From: Nitrincola alkalisediminis
GTDB lineage: Bacteria > Pseudomonadota > Gammaproteobacteria > Pseudomonadales > Balneatricaceae
Reading direction: 5' to 3'
Assembly (NCBI RefSeq): GCF_009821115.1
Contig: NZ_VYTY01000004.1
Location: 62,001-126,000, forward strand
DNA length: 64,000 bases
Shown here: positions 8,694 through 18,288 of the stretch, in pieces
Layout of the letters: each line of letters opens with the position of its first letter
How positions within the stretch are numbered: the stretch's first letter is position 1
Translations under genes and position numbers: made by a program
The notes under the pieces: generated by a model
Seen by the model: the letters and a program-made list of their open reading frames with translations, nothing else
Databases searched by the model: none
What the model was told of the DNA's origin: nothing

Positions 8694-11600
8694 ATGGCAG
8701 ACTCCCCGAGTGTTAGTGAAAATGCGACTTACGAAGTCATTCGTAGACGATTATTGACCCAAGGGGGGCAGCTAAAGTCTGAAGTTGAGTTGCTAAACCA
8801 AGCTCGATTATCAGAGTTTGGTCAAACAGATTTGTCGGTTGTTCATCGTTTCCGAGTTCGAACGGAGAACAACTGCACAGCCCGTGACATCGTTCAAGTC
8901 GGTGAGTATTTGTTGTTTGGTTACAATGTGTTTATTGGGTTAAAAAACACAACGGCCGTTAACGATGTGTTTTCACTCTATACGCACAACCCAGAGGCTG
9001 AGTCCTTTGAAATGACGGAGGTCCCGTTAAAGGATAGTTTTCTCTCTGCAACGGCATTCGTAAATGATTTCACCGAGCTGTATACCTACTATAAAAATAC
9101 GCGTTTACTTCAGCTACAAGTCCGCAATAATCGTTTGTTGGCCTCGTTTCAAATTGGAGAAAGAAGCCAGGATATTCGAGTCTTCCGTTGGCAGATCAGT
9201 GCAGACGGACAAACCGTTACCTATATAGACAATCGAGGTGAACGGGACATTCAGCTTCCGCCTTCACAGGACTTTGAGTGGGTGACCGTGGGTCGTGAAC
9301 AGATGATCAACGGAAAGCATCCACATTATTCGATTGTGGATCATATTTTCGTGGATACCCTTGGCGGTGACTTAACGATCAAAGTTGAAAACAACACTGA
9401 GGCGGGTCAAGGCATCTACTCCGAACCCGTTACCGAAACAAATCAGTCCTTAAATGATATTGATCTGCGTTATGCCTTGTTAGGTGAGCTGATTTTGCTT
9501 CGGGTGTTACCTTACCGTGAAACACAGGTGCGCTATTTCGTCTTCAATCGATTTAATCAAGATATTAAGCGTATCGATGCCATAGGCGAGGCCTGTATTC
9601 AGTTACCGGAGGATCACGGTCTTATTTTTCCGGGCGGCTGTTATTTAGTGCAGGGCGGTCTGCGCTATTTTAATAATGACTTGGAAGGATTGGTGTTTCA
9701 GCGCGCGGTGCGCTCACCTAATGGCGAGGACATGCTCTATGTCTTTTATGAAGCCACTCATGGCACTGTGGCGTTGTATCCCTATAACTTGATTAATAAA
9801 GCCCTAAGTAACCCGATTATCAGTCATGGGTATGCCTTGGCTGAAGATGGGCGGTTGATTGTATTTACAGCAGAGGGAGAGCCATCTCGAACACACCCTA
9901 TGCAAGTCTGGCGGACGCCCTTTTTCTCGGAGTATTTTGCTAGCCAGCAGCCCAGCAGTCAGTCATTCTATGGTCGTATTGGCAATCCTGAGCTGGTGAG
10001 AGGGATCTCAGAGCTCTATTCGATTACGCGTTTGGTTGAGCAAGAAGACGCCAGTACGAGCCATTACAATTTGCTGATTCAAGCCGCGGCGCGTTTATTC
10101 GACAGTTTTTATTGGCTATCCGCCCCCGAACTCGAATCCATCGCCCAGTTGCTCAAAGCGGTTTCAGAAACAGCCGAGCTGGTGTTGGATGAGTATGAAA
10201 AAGCAAAAAGTATCAAACTACATGCACAGACAACCTTATCGGATGCGAAAGAAAAGCAGCAAGCGCTGATTGCAAATGCGCGTCCGGATGCCTGGGAAAC
10301 CCTTGAACCTTTTGTCGATGCTCTCTTTGCGTTACGGCAGCAGCGCGGTCATTTGTTAACGATTCGTGAGCTACGCTACATGGATGTGGCGAGTGTTGAT
10401 GAAATGGAAACACAAGTGATCGAGACAGAGGCGTTAATAACCTCTGCTATTGCCGAGTTTTTAGGAGAAGCCCGCGCATTTGAACCCTATTACCTTCAGA
10501 TTAAAAGCATTGCACAGGCCGTTGATCAAGCAAATTCGAGCCTTGAATTACAACCCATACTAACGCAGTTAGAAGGCCTGTCTGAAAGTCTCGATTTGCT
10601 GTCAGAACTGACAACTGGTTTGACCATTGCTGATGCGAATCAGCACACTCAAATAATTGATAACATTAGTGAGATTTACGCACAAAGCAATCAGTTACGC
10701 GCTCGCGCAAGGCAGAGAGCACAAGGGTTTGGCAGTGATGAGGCACGTGCGCAGTTTGCAGCTCAGTTTAAATTGTTTAATCAATCGATTAATAATGCAC
10801 TCGCCTTAGCCACAACCCCTGTTCAATGTGATGAGCAATTATCCCGATTGCTGGTTCAGTTAGAAGAGCTAGAAGGCCAGTTTTCGGAATACGACGAGTT
10901 CCTGGTTGATATTCTAAGTAAGCGTGAGGACATTCAAGACAGCTTTGAAGCGCATCGACAACGCTTAGCCGATGCAAGAACACAGCGAGCACAATCTATC
11001 TTTGATGCGGGCAGTCGCATTCTTGCCAATCTCGCGCGCCGATCCTCTCGGTTTAAGCATCCTGATGAGCTGAATACGTATTTTGCCTCGGATGCGATGG
11101 TCTTAAAACTGAGCAGTCTTGTACAGGACCTTCGAGACCTTGATGATTCTGTGAAGGCGGATGATCTTGAATCGCGCTTGAAAATGGCGAAAGAACAGGC
11201 GGTTCGCTCGTTACGTGACCAAGTGGATTTATATGAAGACAATGGCACAGTGATCAAGCTGGGTCCTCGTCATCGTTTTAGTATCAATACACAAGAGCCT
11301 GAGTTAACCCTGATACCGCGTGGGGATGCGTTAGTTCTTCACTTAACGGGAACGGATTACTACGAAGTGATAGAAGATGCTCGCCTTAACGATGCCCGTC
11401 AGTACTGGCAGCAAGCCCTAGAGTCCGAAAATGATCACGTCTATCGAGCAGAGTTTCTAGCCGACAGTCTATTGCAAGCGGCCCGCACGCAGTCCGAAGG
11501 GTTAGATTGGACGTCCTTGGTGAGTGCCAGTTCGCAATTTGAACTATTGTTGGAAACCGTACGTCGCTTTAGTGGCGCTCGCTACAAAGAAGGTTATGAG

Positions 11601-13625
11601 CGCGGCATTCATGATCATGATGCTGCGCGTATATTGCACGCTTTGATCCCGGTGCGTGAAGCGGCGGGCTTATTATCCTTTCCATCTGATGCGCGCTCTA
11701 TTGCCTTATTGTTTTGGTGGCAAACGCAAGAAAAACCGGAGCAACGCCGCTGGCCGCAATATGCCCGTTCTGCGAGTCAGATGCAGCGTATTTTCAATAC
11801 CTCAAAAGCCGTTGATATTCTTGAATCTGACGTGTCACAGCAACTGTCTTCATTTGTTGAAGTGCATGGTTTGCCGCTTAGTCAGCAGGGTATTAAGCAG
11901 GGGGCTGCATTTCTGGTCGCTTTGTTAAGTCATGAGCACATTGAGTATGTGGTGAGTAAATATGGGGATCAGCTGGTTAAGCAGCTTAAAACGAGTGTGG
12001 ATGATCAAACGTGGCAGGACTTTCAAGGAGCCTTGTCGGAGTTAAAAGATGATCTCGGCGGACAGTGGGCCTTGGTGGCTGCATGGTTCAGTGCCTTGGT
12101 GCAACACACAGAAGAGCTGGAGCTGAACGCCTATATCCCAGATGCGGTTCTTCTCATGCTTAACCATGAAAAAGAACCCGTTAGTGCATTACAAGTCGAT
12201 GTGTCTTTTCAGGTTTCAGGGTTGTTAGGCGAGCATCCACGCATTGTCAATCAATGCATGCAGCTGCGATTAGATGACTTTGAGGCACGATTGCACGGCT
12301 TTAAACACCATTGGTTACCGGGCTATCGACAGTATCTTGAAAACCGAGCAGAAGTGGTGCGCCAAGCACGTCAATCCATCAGGTTGGATGAATTTAAAGC
12401 GCAGCCACTCAGTTCGTTTGTCCGAAATAAACTCATCAATGAAGCTTACTTACCTATTATTGGCGATAACCTTGCGAAACAGATGGGTACAGTGGGTGAT
12501 AATCGCCGTACCGATTTAATGGGCTTGTTAATGATGATTTCGCCCCCAGGATATGGAAAAACCACTCTGGTTGAGTACGTGGCAAATCGATTGGGCCTCA
12601 TTTTTATGAAAATCAATTGTCCATCTTTGGGGCATGAGGTGTTGTCCTTAGACCCCGAGCAAGCGCCGAATGCCACCGCAAGGCAAGAGCTGAATAAACT
12701 GAACCTAGCGCTGGAGATGGGCAACAATGTCATGCTTTATTTGGACGATATTCAGCACACGCATCCTGAGTTCTTACAAAAATTCATTTCGCTCTGTGAT
12801 GGCAGTCGACGCATTGAGGGGGTTTGGCGGGGTCGCACACGCACCTACAACATGCGCAGTAAGCGCTTTTGTGTGGTGATGGCCGGTAACCCTTATACTG
12901 AGTCAGGTGAAGTGTTCAAAATCCCGGACATGCTAGCCAACCGAGCGGATATCTATAACCTGGGTGATATTCTTGGCGGTATGCAGGGTGCCTTTGAGTT
13001 GTCGTATATTGAAAACTGCTTAACCTCGAATCCTGTGTTGGCGCCTTTGGCAACCCGCGAACTCAGTGATTTTTACAAAATTGAAGCCATGTCGAGAGGC
13101 GAGCAAGTTGCGAATACGGAGTTGCAGCATAGTTATTCAAACGCTGAACTCAATGAAATGATTGCGGTGCTGAAACGGCTAAGAAGTGCTCAGGAAATAA
13201 TTTTAAAAGTTAATCAACAGTATATTGCCAGTGCAGCGCAAGCGGATGAGTATCGAACAGAGCCGCCTTTCCGGTTGCAAGGGTCTTATCGCAACATGAA
13301 TAAACTGGCCGAGAAGGTGTCAGCTGTCATGACCGATCAAGAGTTGCAGCAAGTGATTGATGACCTCTACCTTGGTGAGGCCCAGCTCTTGACCACAGGT
13401 GCAGAGGAGAACCTGCTCAAATTAGCGGAGCTGCGCGGTACCTTAACGGATGAGCAGGCGAAGCGTTGGCGTCAAATTAAAGACGATTATATGCGCAACA
13501 AAGCCATGGGTGGACCCGGTACTGACTCAAGCCAACAGGCCGTAGCGCAACTCGCGGATATCGCCAGTGCGATGAAAAAAACCAATCGTTACATTCTCTT
13601 TGGTATTAAGAGGACGTTTCGGTAG
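8694..13625 (+). CDS. Very large AAA+ ATPase ('DNA repair ATPase' family)
   Basis: This 1643-residue protein has a beta-rich N-terminal half (about 1-440), long coiled-coil helices in the middle (about 470-900) and a C-terminal AAA+ module. The Walker A motif is PPGYGKTT with Lys1289, Walker B is MLYLDDIQ with Asp1351-Asp1352, and a sensor-1-like VVMAGNPY follows. Databases often label such proteins 'DNA repair ATPase', but nothing in the sequence shows a DNA role. Its place after PspA and flotillin suggests a remodelling ATPase for envelope stress. ATG 8694 behind AAGGA is preferred to TTG 8661, which lies in the hairpin. Confidence 0.75.
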   Translation: MADSPSVSENATYEVIRRRLLTQGGQLKSEVELLNQARLSEFGQTDLSVVHRFRVRTENNCTARDIVQVGEYLLFGYNVFIGLKNTTAVNDVFSLYTHNPEAESFEMTEVPLKDSFLSATAFVNDFTELYTYYKNTRLLQLQVRNNRLLASFQIGERSQDIRVFRWQISADGQTVTYIDNRGERDIQLPPSQDFEWVTVGREQMINGKHPHYSIVDHIFVDTLGGDLTIKVENNTEAGQGIYSEPVTETNQSLNDIDLRYALLGELILLRVLPYRETQVRYFVFNRFNQDIKRIDAIGEACIQLPEDHGLIFPGGCYLVQGGLRYFNNDLEGLVFQRAVRSPNGEDMLYVFYEATHGTVALYPYNLINKALSNPIISHGYALAEDGRLIVFTAEGEPSRTHPMQVWRTPFFSEYFASQQPSSQSFYGRIGNPELVRGISELYSITRLVEQEDASTSHYNLLIQAAARLFDSFYWLSAPELESIAQLLKAVSETAELVLDEYEKAKSIKLHAQTTLSDAKEKQQALIANARPDAWETLEPFVDALFALRQQRGHLLTIRELRYMDVASVDEMETQVIETEALITSAIAEFLGEARAFEPYYLQIKSIAQAVDQANSSLELQPILTQLEGLSESLDLLSELTTGLTIADANQHTQIIDNISEIYAQSNQLRARARQRAQGFGSDEARAQFAAQFKLFNQSINNALALATTPVQCDEQLSRLLVQLEELEGQFSEYDEFLVDILSKREDIQDSFEAHRQRLADARTQRAQSIFDAGSRILANLARRSSRFKHPDELNTYFASDAMVLKLSSLVQDLRDLDDSVKADDLESRLKMAKEQAVRSLRDQVDLYEDNGTVIKLGPRHRFSINTQEPELTLIPRGDALVLHLTGTDYYEVIEDARLNDARQYWQQALESENDHVYRAEFLADSLLQAARTQSEGLDWTSLVSASSQFELLLETVRRFSGARYKEGYERGIHDHDAARILHALIPVREAAGLLSFPSDARSIALLFWWQTQEKPEQRRWPQYARSASQMQRIFNTSKAVDILESDVSQQLSSFVEVHGLPLSQQGIKQGAAFLVALLSHEHIEYVVSKYGDQLVKQLKTSVDDQTWQDFQGALSELKDDLGGQWALVAAWFSALVQHTEELELNAYIPDAVLLMLNHEKEPVSALQVDVSFQVSGLLGEHPRIVNQCMQLRLDDFEARLHGFKHHWLPGYRQYLENRAEVVRQARQSIRLDEFKAQPLSSFVRNKLINEAYLPIIGDNLAKQMGTVGDNRRTDLMGLLMMISPPGYGKTTLVEYVANRLGLIFMKINCPSLGHEVLSLDPEQAPNATARQELNKLNLALEMGNNVMLYLDDIQHTHPEFLQKFISLCDGSRRIEGVWRGRTRTYNMRSKRFCVVMAGNPYTESGEVFKIPDMLANRADIYNLGDILGGMQGAFELSYIENCLTSNPVLAPLATRELSDFYKIEAMSRGEQVANTELQHSYSNAELNEMIAVLKRLRSAQEIILKVNQQYIASAAQADEYRTEPPFRLQGSYRNMNKLAEKVSAVMTDQELQQVIDDLYLGEAQLLTTGAEENLLKLAELRGTLTDEQAKRWRQIKDDYMRNKAMGGPGTDSSQQAVAQLADIASAMKKTNRYILFGIKRTFR

Positions 13626-13698
13626 TGATTTATATGAATGCTATAGTAACAGGGTGTTTCAAATTCTATAATTTAGGGATAAATAGGAATTAACGACC

Positions 13699-14841
13699 GT
13701 GGCAACGACCGCAAAGATAAATAACCGAATGCTGACTTGGGCGCGCGAACGTTCGGGGACAGCTGTCCATGATTTTGCTGTAAAGTGCGGAATTAATGAA
13801 GAGCGCCTGCGTCTGTGGGAAGAAGGAAAACAAGCACTAACATTTCATCAGGCACAAATGTTTGCAGACAAAGCGCATGTCCCTTTCGGCTATTTGTTTC
13901 TTAGAGAGCCGCCTGTTGAGGAGTTGCCACTCCCCGATTTGAGAACTCTTGGCAATCAGGGTGTGAATCGTCCCAGTGCTGAGCTACTTGACCTGATTAA
14001 GCTGACTCTGCATCGCCAACAATGGTATCGAGAGTATCTTTCTAAGGAATTGGCAAGTCCATGTGAAGTCGTTGGACGTGTAAGGACTGAAACGGCTGTT
14101 CCAGCCATTGTCAACGATATGAGAGAACTTCTTGGTGTGCCTGCACATCCGCAACGCGGTAGTTGGGAGGAGTATTATCGAGACTTGGTGCAGCGTATCG
14201 AGACACTAGGGATACTGGTTATGCGTGAAGCAAGTCTTGGCCACCATACCAGACCTTTGAGTGTTGAAGAGTTCCGTGGCTTCGCAATTTCTGATGAATA
14301 TGCACCGACTATTTTCGTTAATCATGCAGATGCGCCAGGAGCCAGACTATTTACCCTTATTCATGAGCTGTGTCATATATGGATGGGTATTTCAGGTGTT
14401 TCTGATGGTAGCGAGTCCTCTGAGCGTGAGAGCGAAGTAAAATGTAATGCTGTCGCAGCAGAATTCCTCGTTCCAGAATCAGAGTTCCGTCCTTTATGGA
14501 ACGACAAAGATGATTGGAAAGGTAATCTAGCGTCTCTTGAGGCATATTTTCACGTGAGCCAATGGGTTCTTGTCCGCCGTGCACTGACACTTGGTTTTAT
14601 CAATATATATCAATACCGACAGTTTATTGCAGAGCAAAAAGCCCTATGGGAGGCTCGTAAAAAGAAAAGTGATGGTGGACCGTCATTTCATAAGACTAAA
14701 AATGCCCAAATCAGTAAACGCTTTTCCAAAGCTGTTCTCTCTCAAGCGTTTAATGGGCAGATATTGTTACGTGAGGCTGGTCAGTTACTGGGAATTAACC
14801 CAGCGAAGTTAAAGAAGTTTGCTGATGAGGTACGCCTTTGA
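13699..14841 (+). CDS. ImmA/IrrE-type metallopeptidase with N-terminal helix-turn-helix
   Basis: The 380-residue protein combines an Xre-like HTH (about 5-60) with an ImmA/IrrE zinc-peptidase domain whose HELCH motif spans residues 222-226, followed by the conserved EVKCNAVAAEFLVP segment. Proteins of this type are cleaving or derepressing regulators of mobile elements and toxin-antitoxin-like pairs, and are commonly followed by a DUF4411 PIN-domain gene, as here. The start is GTG at 13699. Its partner is broken. A+T content and codon use look looser than in the nif block. Confidence 0.85.
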   Translation: MATTAKINNRMLTWARERSGTAVHDFAVKCGINEERLRLWEEGKQALTFHQAQMFADKAHVPFGYLFLREPPVEELPLPDLRTLGNQGVNRPSAELLDLIKLTLHRQQWYREYLSKELASPCEVVGRVRTETAVPAIVNDMRELLGVPAHPQRGSWEEYYRDLVQRIETLGILVMREASLGHHTRPLSVEEFRGFAISDEYAPTIFVNHADAPGARLFTLIHELCHIWMGISGVSDGSESSERESEVKCNAVAAEFLVPESEFRPLWNDKDDWKGNLASLEAYFHVSQWVLVRRALTLGFINIYQYRQFIAEQKALWEARKKKSDGGPSFHKTKNAQISKRFSKAVLSQAFNGQILLREAGQLLGINPAKLKKFADEVRL

Positions 14842-14972
14842 AGTATCTGCTTGATTCAAATACCTACATTCAGGCAAAAAACCAATATTACGGAATGGAT
14901 TTTTGTCCTGGGTATTGGGATTTATCTGCCAACAATTCGATGTCCGCTGCATCAGCACATTTGACCTATTAA
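14838..14972 (+). pseudogene. Truncated DUF4411 (PIN-like) gene
   Basis: A frame begins with TTG at 14838, overlapping the ImmA stop by four bases, and gives 44 codons. The first 28 (MKYLLDSNTYIQAKN...CPGYWD) match the start of DUF4411 proteins, PIN-like nucleases with the acidic LDSNTYI motif. After PGYWD the sequence loses all resemblance and stops at 14972. Full-length members are about 160 residues, so most of the fold is gone, evidently by deletion. The next 200 bases hold no recognisable remainder. Confidence 0.75.
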
Positions 14973-15178
14973 ACGAACTCAAACCACGGTTTATTCTGGA
15001 GTAACTGGGTTATATGCGATACTGGCTTGTAACAATACAGTTCGTGCATGCGCTGCTAGCATCGCATAGTTAATCTGGATAACGAAGGATAGCAGCATAA
15101 TAAAGATTATTTTCGTCATACGGCAATGCACCAACTAAACTAAGCACCAGACGTTATTGATACACAAGGAGACGTACT

Positions 15179-15577
15179 ATGAAAGCTAAATGTCTTTGCG
15201 GTTCAATCGAAGTGATCGCGCCAAAACACGAAAAAATAGGACTGTGCCACTGCTCAATGTGCAGACGTTGGTCGGGTGGTCCGATGTTTGCGGTTCACTG
15301 CGGGTCGGATGTGCAGTTCAGTGGGGTAACACCCTCGACCTATCGTTCATCGGAATGGGCTGAGCGTGGTTTTTGCCCATCCTGCGGTACACACTTGTTC
15401 TACCATCTATTACCCAGTCATGAATACATTTTACCAGCCGGGCTGTTTCAGGATCAGGCCTTTAAGCTAACCAGCGAAGTCTTTATTGATGAGAAGCCCG
15501 ACTACTATGAGCTCAAGAATGAAACCCACAAAATGACCGGACAGGAAGTCTTTGAACAATTTGCTCCGCCCTCATGA
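15179..15577 (+). CDS. GFA (CENP-V/GFA-type) family zinc protein
   Basis: The 132-residue protein carries the GFA fold signature: CLCGSIEV near the N terminus, CHCSMCRRWSGG (about 27-38) and CPSCGTHLFY (about 65-74), giving paired zinc-binding Cys motifs. The family is named for a glutathione-dependent formaldehyde-activating enzyme, but most members have no proven activity. It lies alone between the broken toxin gene and the nif block, behind a good AAGGAGA ribosome site. Confidence 0.85.
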   Translation: MKAKCLCGSIEVIAPKHEKIGLCHCSMCRRWSGGPMFAVHCGSDVQFSGVTPSTYRSSEWAERGFCPSCGTHLFYHLLPSHEYILPAGLFQDQAFKLTSEVFIDEKPDYYELKNETHKMTGQEVFEQFAPPS

Positions 15578-15608
15578 GCCTGTGTGAGACAAGCTAGGCA
15601 TCCCGCCC

Positions 15609-15735
15609 TGTCACAAATCCGACAAAACCCTGTTCAAGTGCCATTCAATACATCCATTTCGTTGTCGGATTTGTAACACAATCCATATCTTTCAACCATT
15701 TAGACAGGACACATCCAGCTGGCACAGGGTTTGCC
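15609..15735 (+). promoter_or_regulatory. NifA/sigma-54 promoter of the iscA-nifUSVWZM operon
   Basis: Two NifA upstream sites (TGT-N10-ACA) are present: TGTCACAAATCCGACA at 15609-15624 and TGTCGGATTTGTAACA at 15663-15678. The second is the reverse complement of the first at 15 of 16 positions. The sigma-54 site TGGCACAGGGTTTGCC lies at 15720-15735, with GG and GC exactly ten bases apart, 63 bases before the iscA start. Confidence 0.9.
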
Positions 15736-15797
15736 ATATAACAGATATAACGTCAGCGTCGTTCCTGCGTTGTCAATCTGTCTTCTGGAGGTCGGAA

Positions 15798-16121
15798 ATG
15801 GTCACGTTAACACCTGCTGCACAACTCGCGATTAGTCGCTTCATTGAAAACGCCGGTTCCCCTGTGGCTGGTTTGCGCGTCTCGGTATCCGATGGCGGCT
15901 GCTCTGGCTACAAATATGGGCTACAACTGGAAACCACCCTCTCAGAGCAGGACACCTGTTTGTCTTTTGGTGAAGTCTGTCTGTTGATCGACCCCGAATC
16001 CTTGCCGTTGCTAGAGGGGTGCGTGATCGATTTCGTCGAATCGCTGGATGAAAGCGGTTTCAAATTTGAGAACCCAAATGCTAAGGCCGCGTGTAACTGC
16101 GGTAAATCCTTTGCGGCTTGA
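15798..16121 (+). CDS. iscA: A-type iron-sulfur carrier, nif-specific IscA
   Basis: This 107-residue A-type carrier has the three cluster-binding cysteines: one in [10 protein letters not shown] and two in the C-terminal CNCGKSF. It leads the nifUSV operon, as the nif-specific IscA does in Azotobacter vinelandii, and should receive Fe-S clusters from NifU for nitrogenase maturation. A strong TGGAGGT ribosome site precedes the ATG. Confidence 0.93.
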   Translation: MVTLTPAAQLAISRFIENAGSPVAGLRVSVSDGGCSGYKYGLQLETTLSEQDTCLSFGEVCLLIDPESLPLLEGCVIDFVESLDESGFKFENPNAKAACNCGKSFAA

Positions 16122-16132
16122 GAGGTGATGTC

Positions 16133-17068
16133 ATGTGGAATTATTCTGAAAAAGTACAGGAACATTTCTTTAATCCTCGCAACGCGGGTGAGCTTGAGGG
16201 GGCAAATGGCATCGGTGATGTAGGTTCGCTGTCTTGTGGGGATGCCTTGCGCCTGATGATCCATGTTGATCCAGACACCGAAGTGATTTTGGATGCACGT
16301 TTCCAGACCTTTGGTTGCGGATCTGCCATTGCCTCTTCATCGGCTTTAACCGAAATTATTAAAGGAAAAACACTGGATGAAGCACTTCAAGTGAGCAACC
16401 AGGAGATTGCCGACTTCCTTGATGGCCTGCCGCCTGAAAAGATGCACTGTTCGGTGATGGGGCGCGAAGCGCTGCAAGCCGCTGTGGCCAACTACCGTGG
16501 CGAAGTATGGAGTGACGATCATGAGGAAGGAGCACTGGTTTGCAAGTGTTTTGCCGTGGACGCGGTGCTTATTGAAGAAACCATTCGCGCCAATAACCTG
16601 ACCACTGTTCAGGATGTAAGCTTTTATACCAAGGCGGGAGGTGGTTGTTCAGCGTGCCATGAAGGCATTGAGGATATTCTGAATAAGGTATTGGCAGAGA
16701 AGGGGCAGGCGTTTCAGTCAAATGTTGCTCGGGTGCAGGCCGATGCCGAACAGGCTCTGACACAAATCGAGATGCCACCGCTTAGCACACCCCAGGTGAC
16801 AGAGGCGGCTGTCAGTGGTTTGAGCACCTTGCAACGCATTCGCAAGATTGAAGCGGTTATTGAGGCCGTTCGGCCACAATTGCAACGCGACAAGGGGGAT
16901 ATCGAGCTCATTGATGTGGTGGGTAAAGCCGTGTATGTCCGCTTGACCGGAGCCTGCACGGGCTGTCAGTTGGCCAGTGTCACGTTGAGTGGTGTTCAGC
17001 AGCAGCTGATTGAATCCTTGGGTGAGTTTATCCATTTGTTGCCTGTCACTAAGTCACCCACAGCTTAA
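16133..17068 (+). CDS. nifU: Fe-S cluster scaffold NifU
   Basis: This 311-residue modular NifU comprises an IscU-like domain (about 1-125; Cys in [17 protein letters not shown] and MHCSVMG), a central permanent [2Fe-2S] Bfd-like domain (CKCF and GGCSACH, about 135-180) and a C-terminal Nfu domain with CTGC. It builds clusters for NifH and FeMo-co synthesis using sulfur from NifS, encoded 12 bases downstream. ATG 16133 behind GAGAGG is chosen over a TTG at 16118. Confidence 0.97.
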   Translation: MWNYSEKVQEHFFNPRNAGELEGANGIGDVGSLSCGDALRLMIHVDPDTEVILDARFQTFGCGSAIASSSALTEIIKGKTLDEALQVSNQEIADFLDGLPPEKMHCSVMGREALQAAVANYRGEVWSDDHEEGALVCKCFAVDAVLIEETIRANNLTTVQDVSFYTKAGGGCSACHEGIEDILNKVLAEKGQAFQSNVARVQADAEQALTQIEMPPLSTPQVTEAAVSGLSTLQRIRKIEAVIEAVRPQLQRDKGDIELIDVVGKAVYVRLTGACTGCQLASVTLSGVQQQLIESLGEFIHLLPVTKSPTA

Positions 17069-17080
17069 GGAGCCTGAATC

Positions 17081-18280
17081 ATGGATACCATCTACCTGGA
17101 TAACAATGCAACCACGCAAGTTGACCCGCTTGTGGTCCAAGCCATGCTGCCGTATTTTACTGAGCAGTTTGGTAACCCATCCTCCTTACACCAGTATGGA
17201 AACCGTGTTGGGCTGGCGCTGAAGCACGCACGTCAACAGATTCAGACTCTTCTGGGGGCTGAGCATGACACTGAAATTGTCTTCACGTCATGCGGCACTG
17301 AAAGTGATTCGACCGCCATCTTGTCGGCATTAAAAGCCCAACCAGAGCGGCGCGAGATTATTACCACGGTTGTGGAACATCCTGCCATTTTGTCTTTGTG
17401 TGAGTATCTAGAGAAAGATGGCTACACCGTGCATTACTTGACGGTCGATGGCAAAGGGCGATTGGATCTGGAGCATTACCAAGCGCTCCTGAGTGATCAG
17501 ACCGCTATTGTCAGTGTCATGTGGGCAAACAATGAAACCGGTACATTTTTTCCAGTGCTGGAGATGGCTGAAATGGCGTCTCAGGCAGGCGTGATGTTTC
17601 ATACCGATGCGGTGCAAGCGGTTGGCAAAGTACCGATTGATCTGAAAAACAGCAAAATTGACATGCTGTCGTTATCGGGTCACAAACTCCATGCGCCTAA
17701 AGGAATTGGTGTCTTATATCTGCGTCGCGGTACACGTTTTCGCCCGCTGCTACGAGGAGGGCATCAGGAGCGCGGTCGTCGTGCTGGGACTGAAAATTCG
17801 GCTTCTATTGTGGCTTTAGGTAAGGCGGCCGAATTGGCTCTGCATTCCATGAAACATGAAAACACCGTCGTGAAAGTGCTCCGTGATCGCTTAGAGCAAG
17901 GCATTCTTGCGCAGATTCAACATGCGTTTGTTACGGGTGACCCGGATAACCGCCTGCCCAACACTTGCAATATCGCCTTTGAGTATATTGAAGGGGAGTC
18001 GATTCTGTTGTTGCTGAACAAGCATGGCATTGCGGCCTCCAGTGGTTCGGCTTGCACGTCGGGTTCACTTGAACCCTCCCATGTGATGCGAGCGATGGGG
18101 CTGCCCTATACCGCAGCTCATGGCACGGTGCGCTTCTCGCTGTCACGTTACACCACCGAGGCGGAGATTGATCGTGTGATCGAGGTGATGCCGGGCATCA
18201 TTGCACAATTACGCAGCTTGTCTCCTTACTGGAAAAATAATGCGCCGGTTCAGGAAGCCTTTGATCCGGCCTATGCGTGA
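17081..18280 (+). CDS. nifS: Cysteine desulfurase NifS
   Basis: NifS is a pyridoxal-phosphate enzyme that supplies sulfur from cysteine to NifU. The 399-residue protein shows the N-terminal [12 protein letters not shown], the PLP-binding lysine in [12 protein letters not shown], and the active-site cysteine loop [17 protein letters not shown]. It sits between nifU and nifV in one operon. Confidence 0.97.
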   Translation: MDTIYLDNNATTQVDPLVVQAMLPYFTEQFGNPSSLHQYGNRVGLALKHARQQIQTLLGAEHDTEIVFTSCGTESDSTAILSALKAQPERREIITTVVEHPAILSLCEYLEKDGYTVHYLTVDGKGRLDLEHYQALLSDQTAIVSVMWANNETGTFFPVLEMAEMASQAGVMFHTDAVQAVGKVPIDLKNSKIDMLSLSGHKLHAPKGIGVLYLRRGTRFRPLLRGGHQERGRRAGTENSASIVALGKAAELALHSMKHENTVVKVLRDRLEQGILAQIQHAFVTGDPDNRLPNTCNIAFEYIEGESILLLLNKHGIAASSGSACTSGSLEPSHVMRAMGLPYTAAHGTVRFSLSRYTTEAEIDRVIEVMPGIIAQLRSLSPYWKNNAPVQEAFDPAYA

Positions 18281-18288
18281 GGTGTCTT

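Noticed and set aside
14973-15178. Possible integron attC-like or IS end between the broken DUF4411 gene and the GFA gene
   Set aside because: Some AAC and GTTAT-like elements are present, but no paired R/L boxes, inverted ends or target duplication could be matched.
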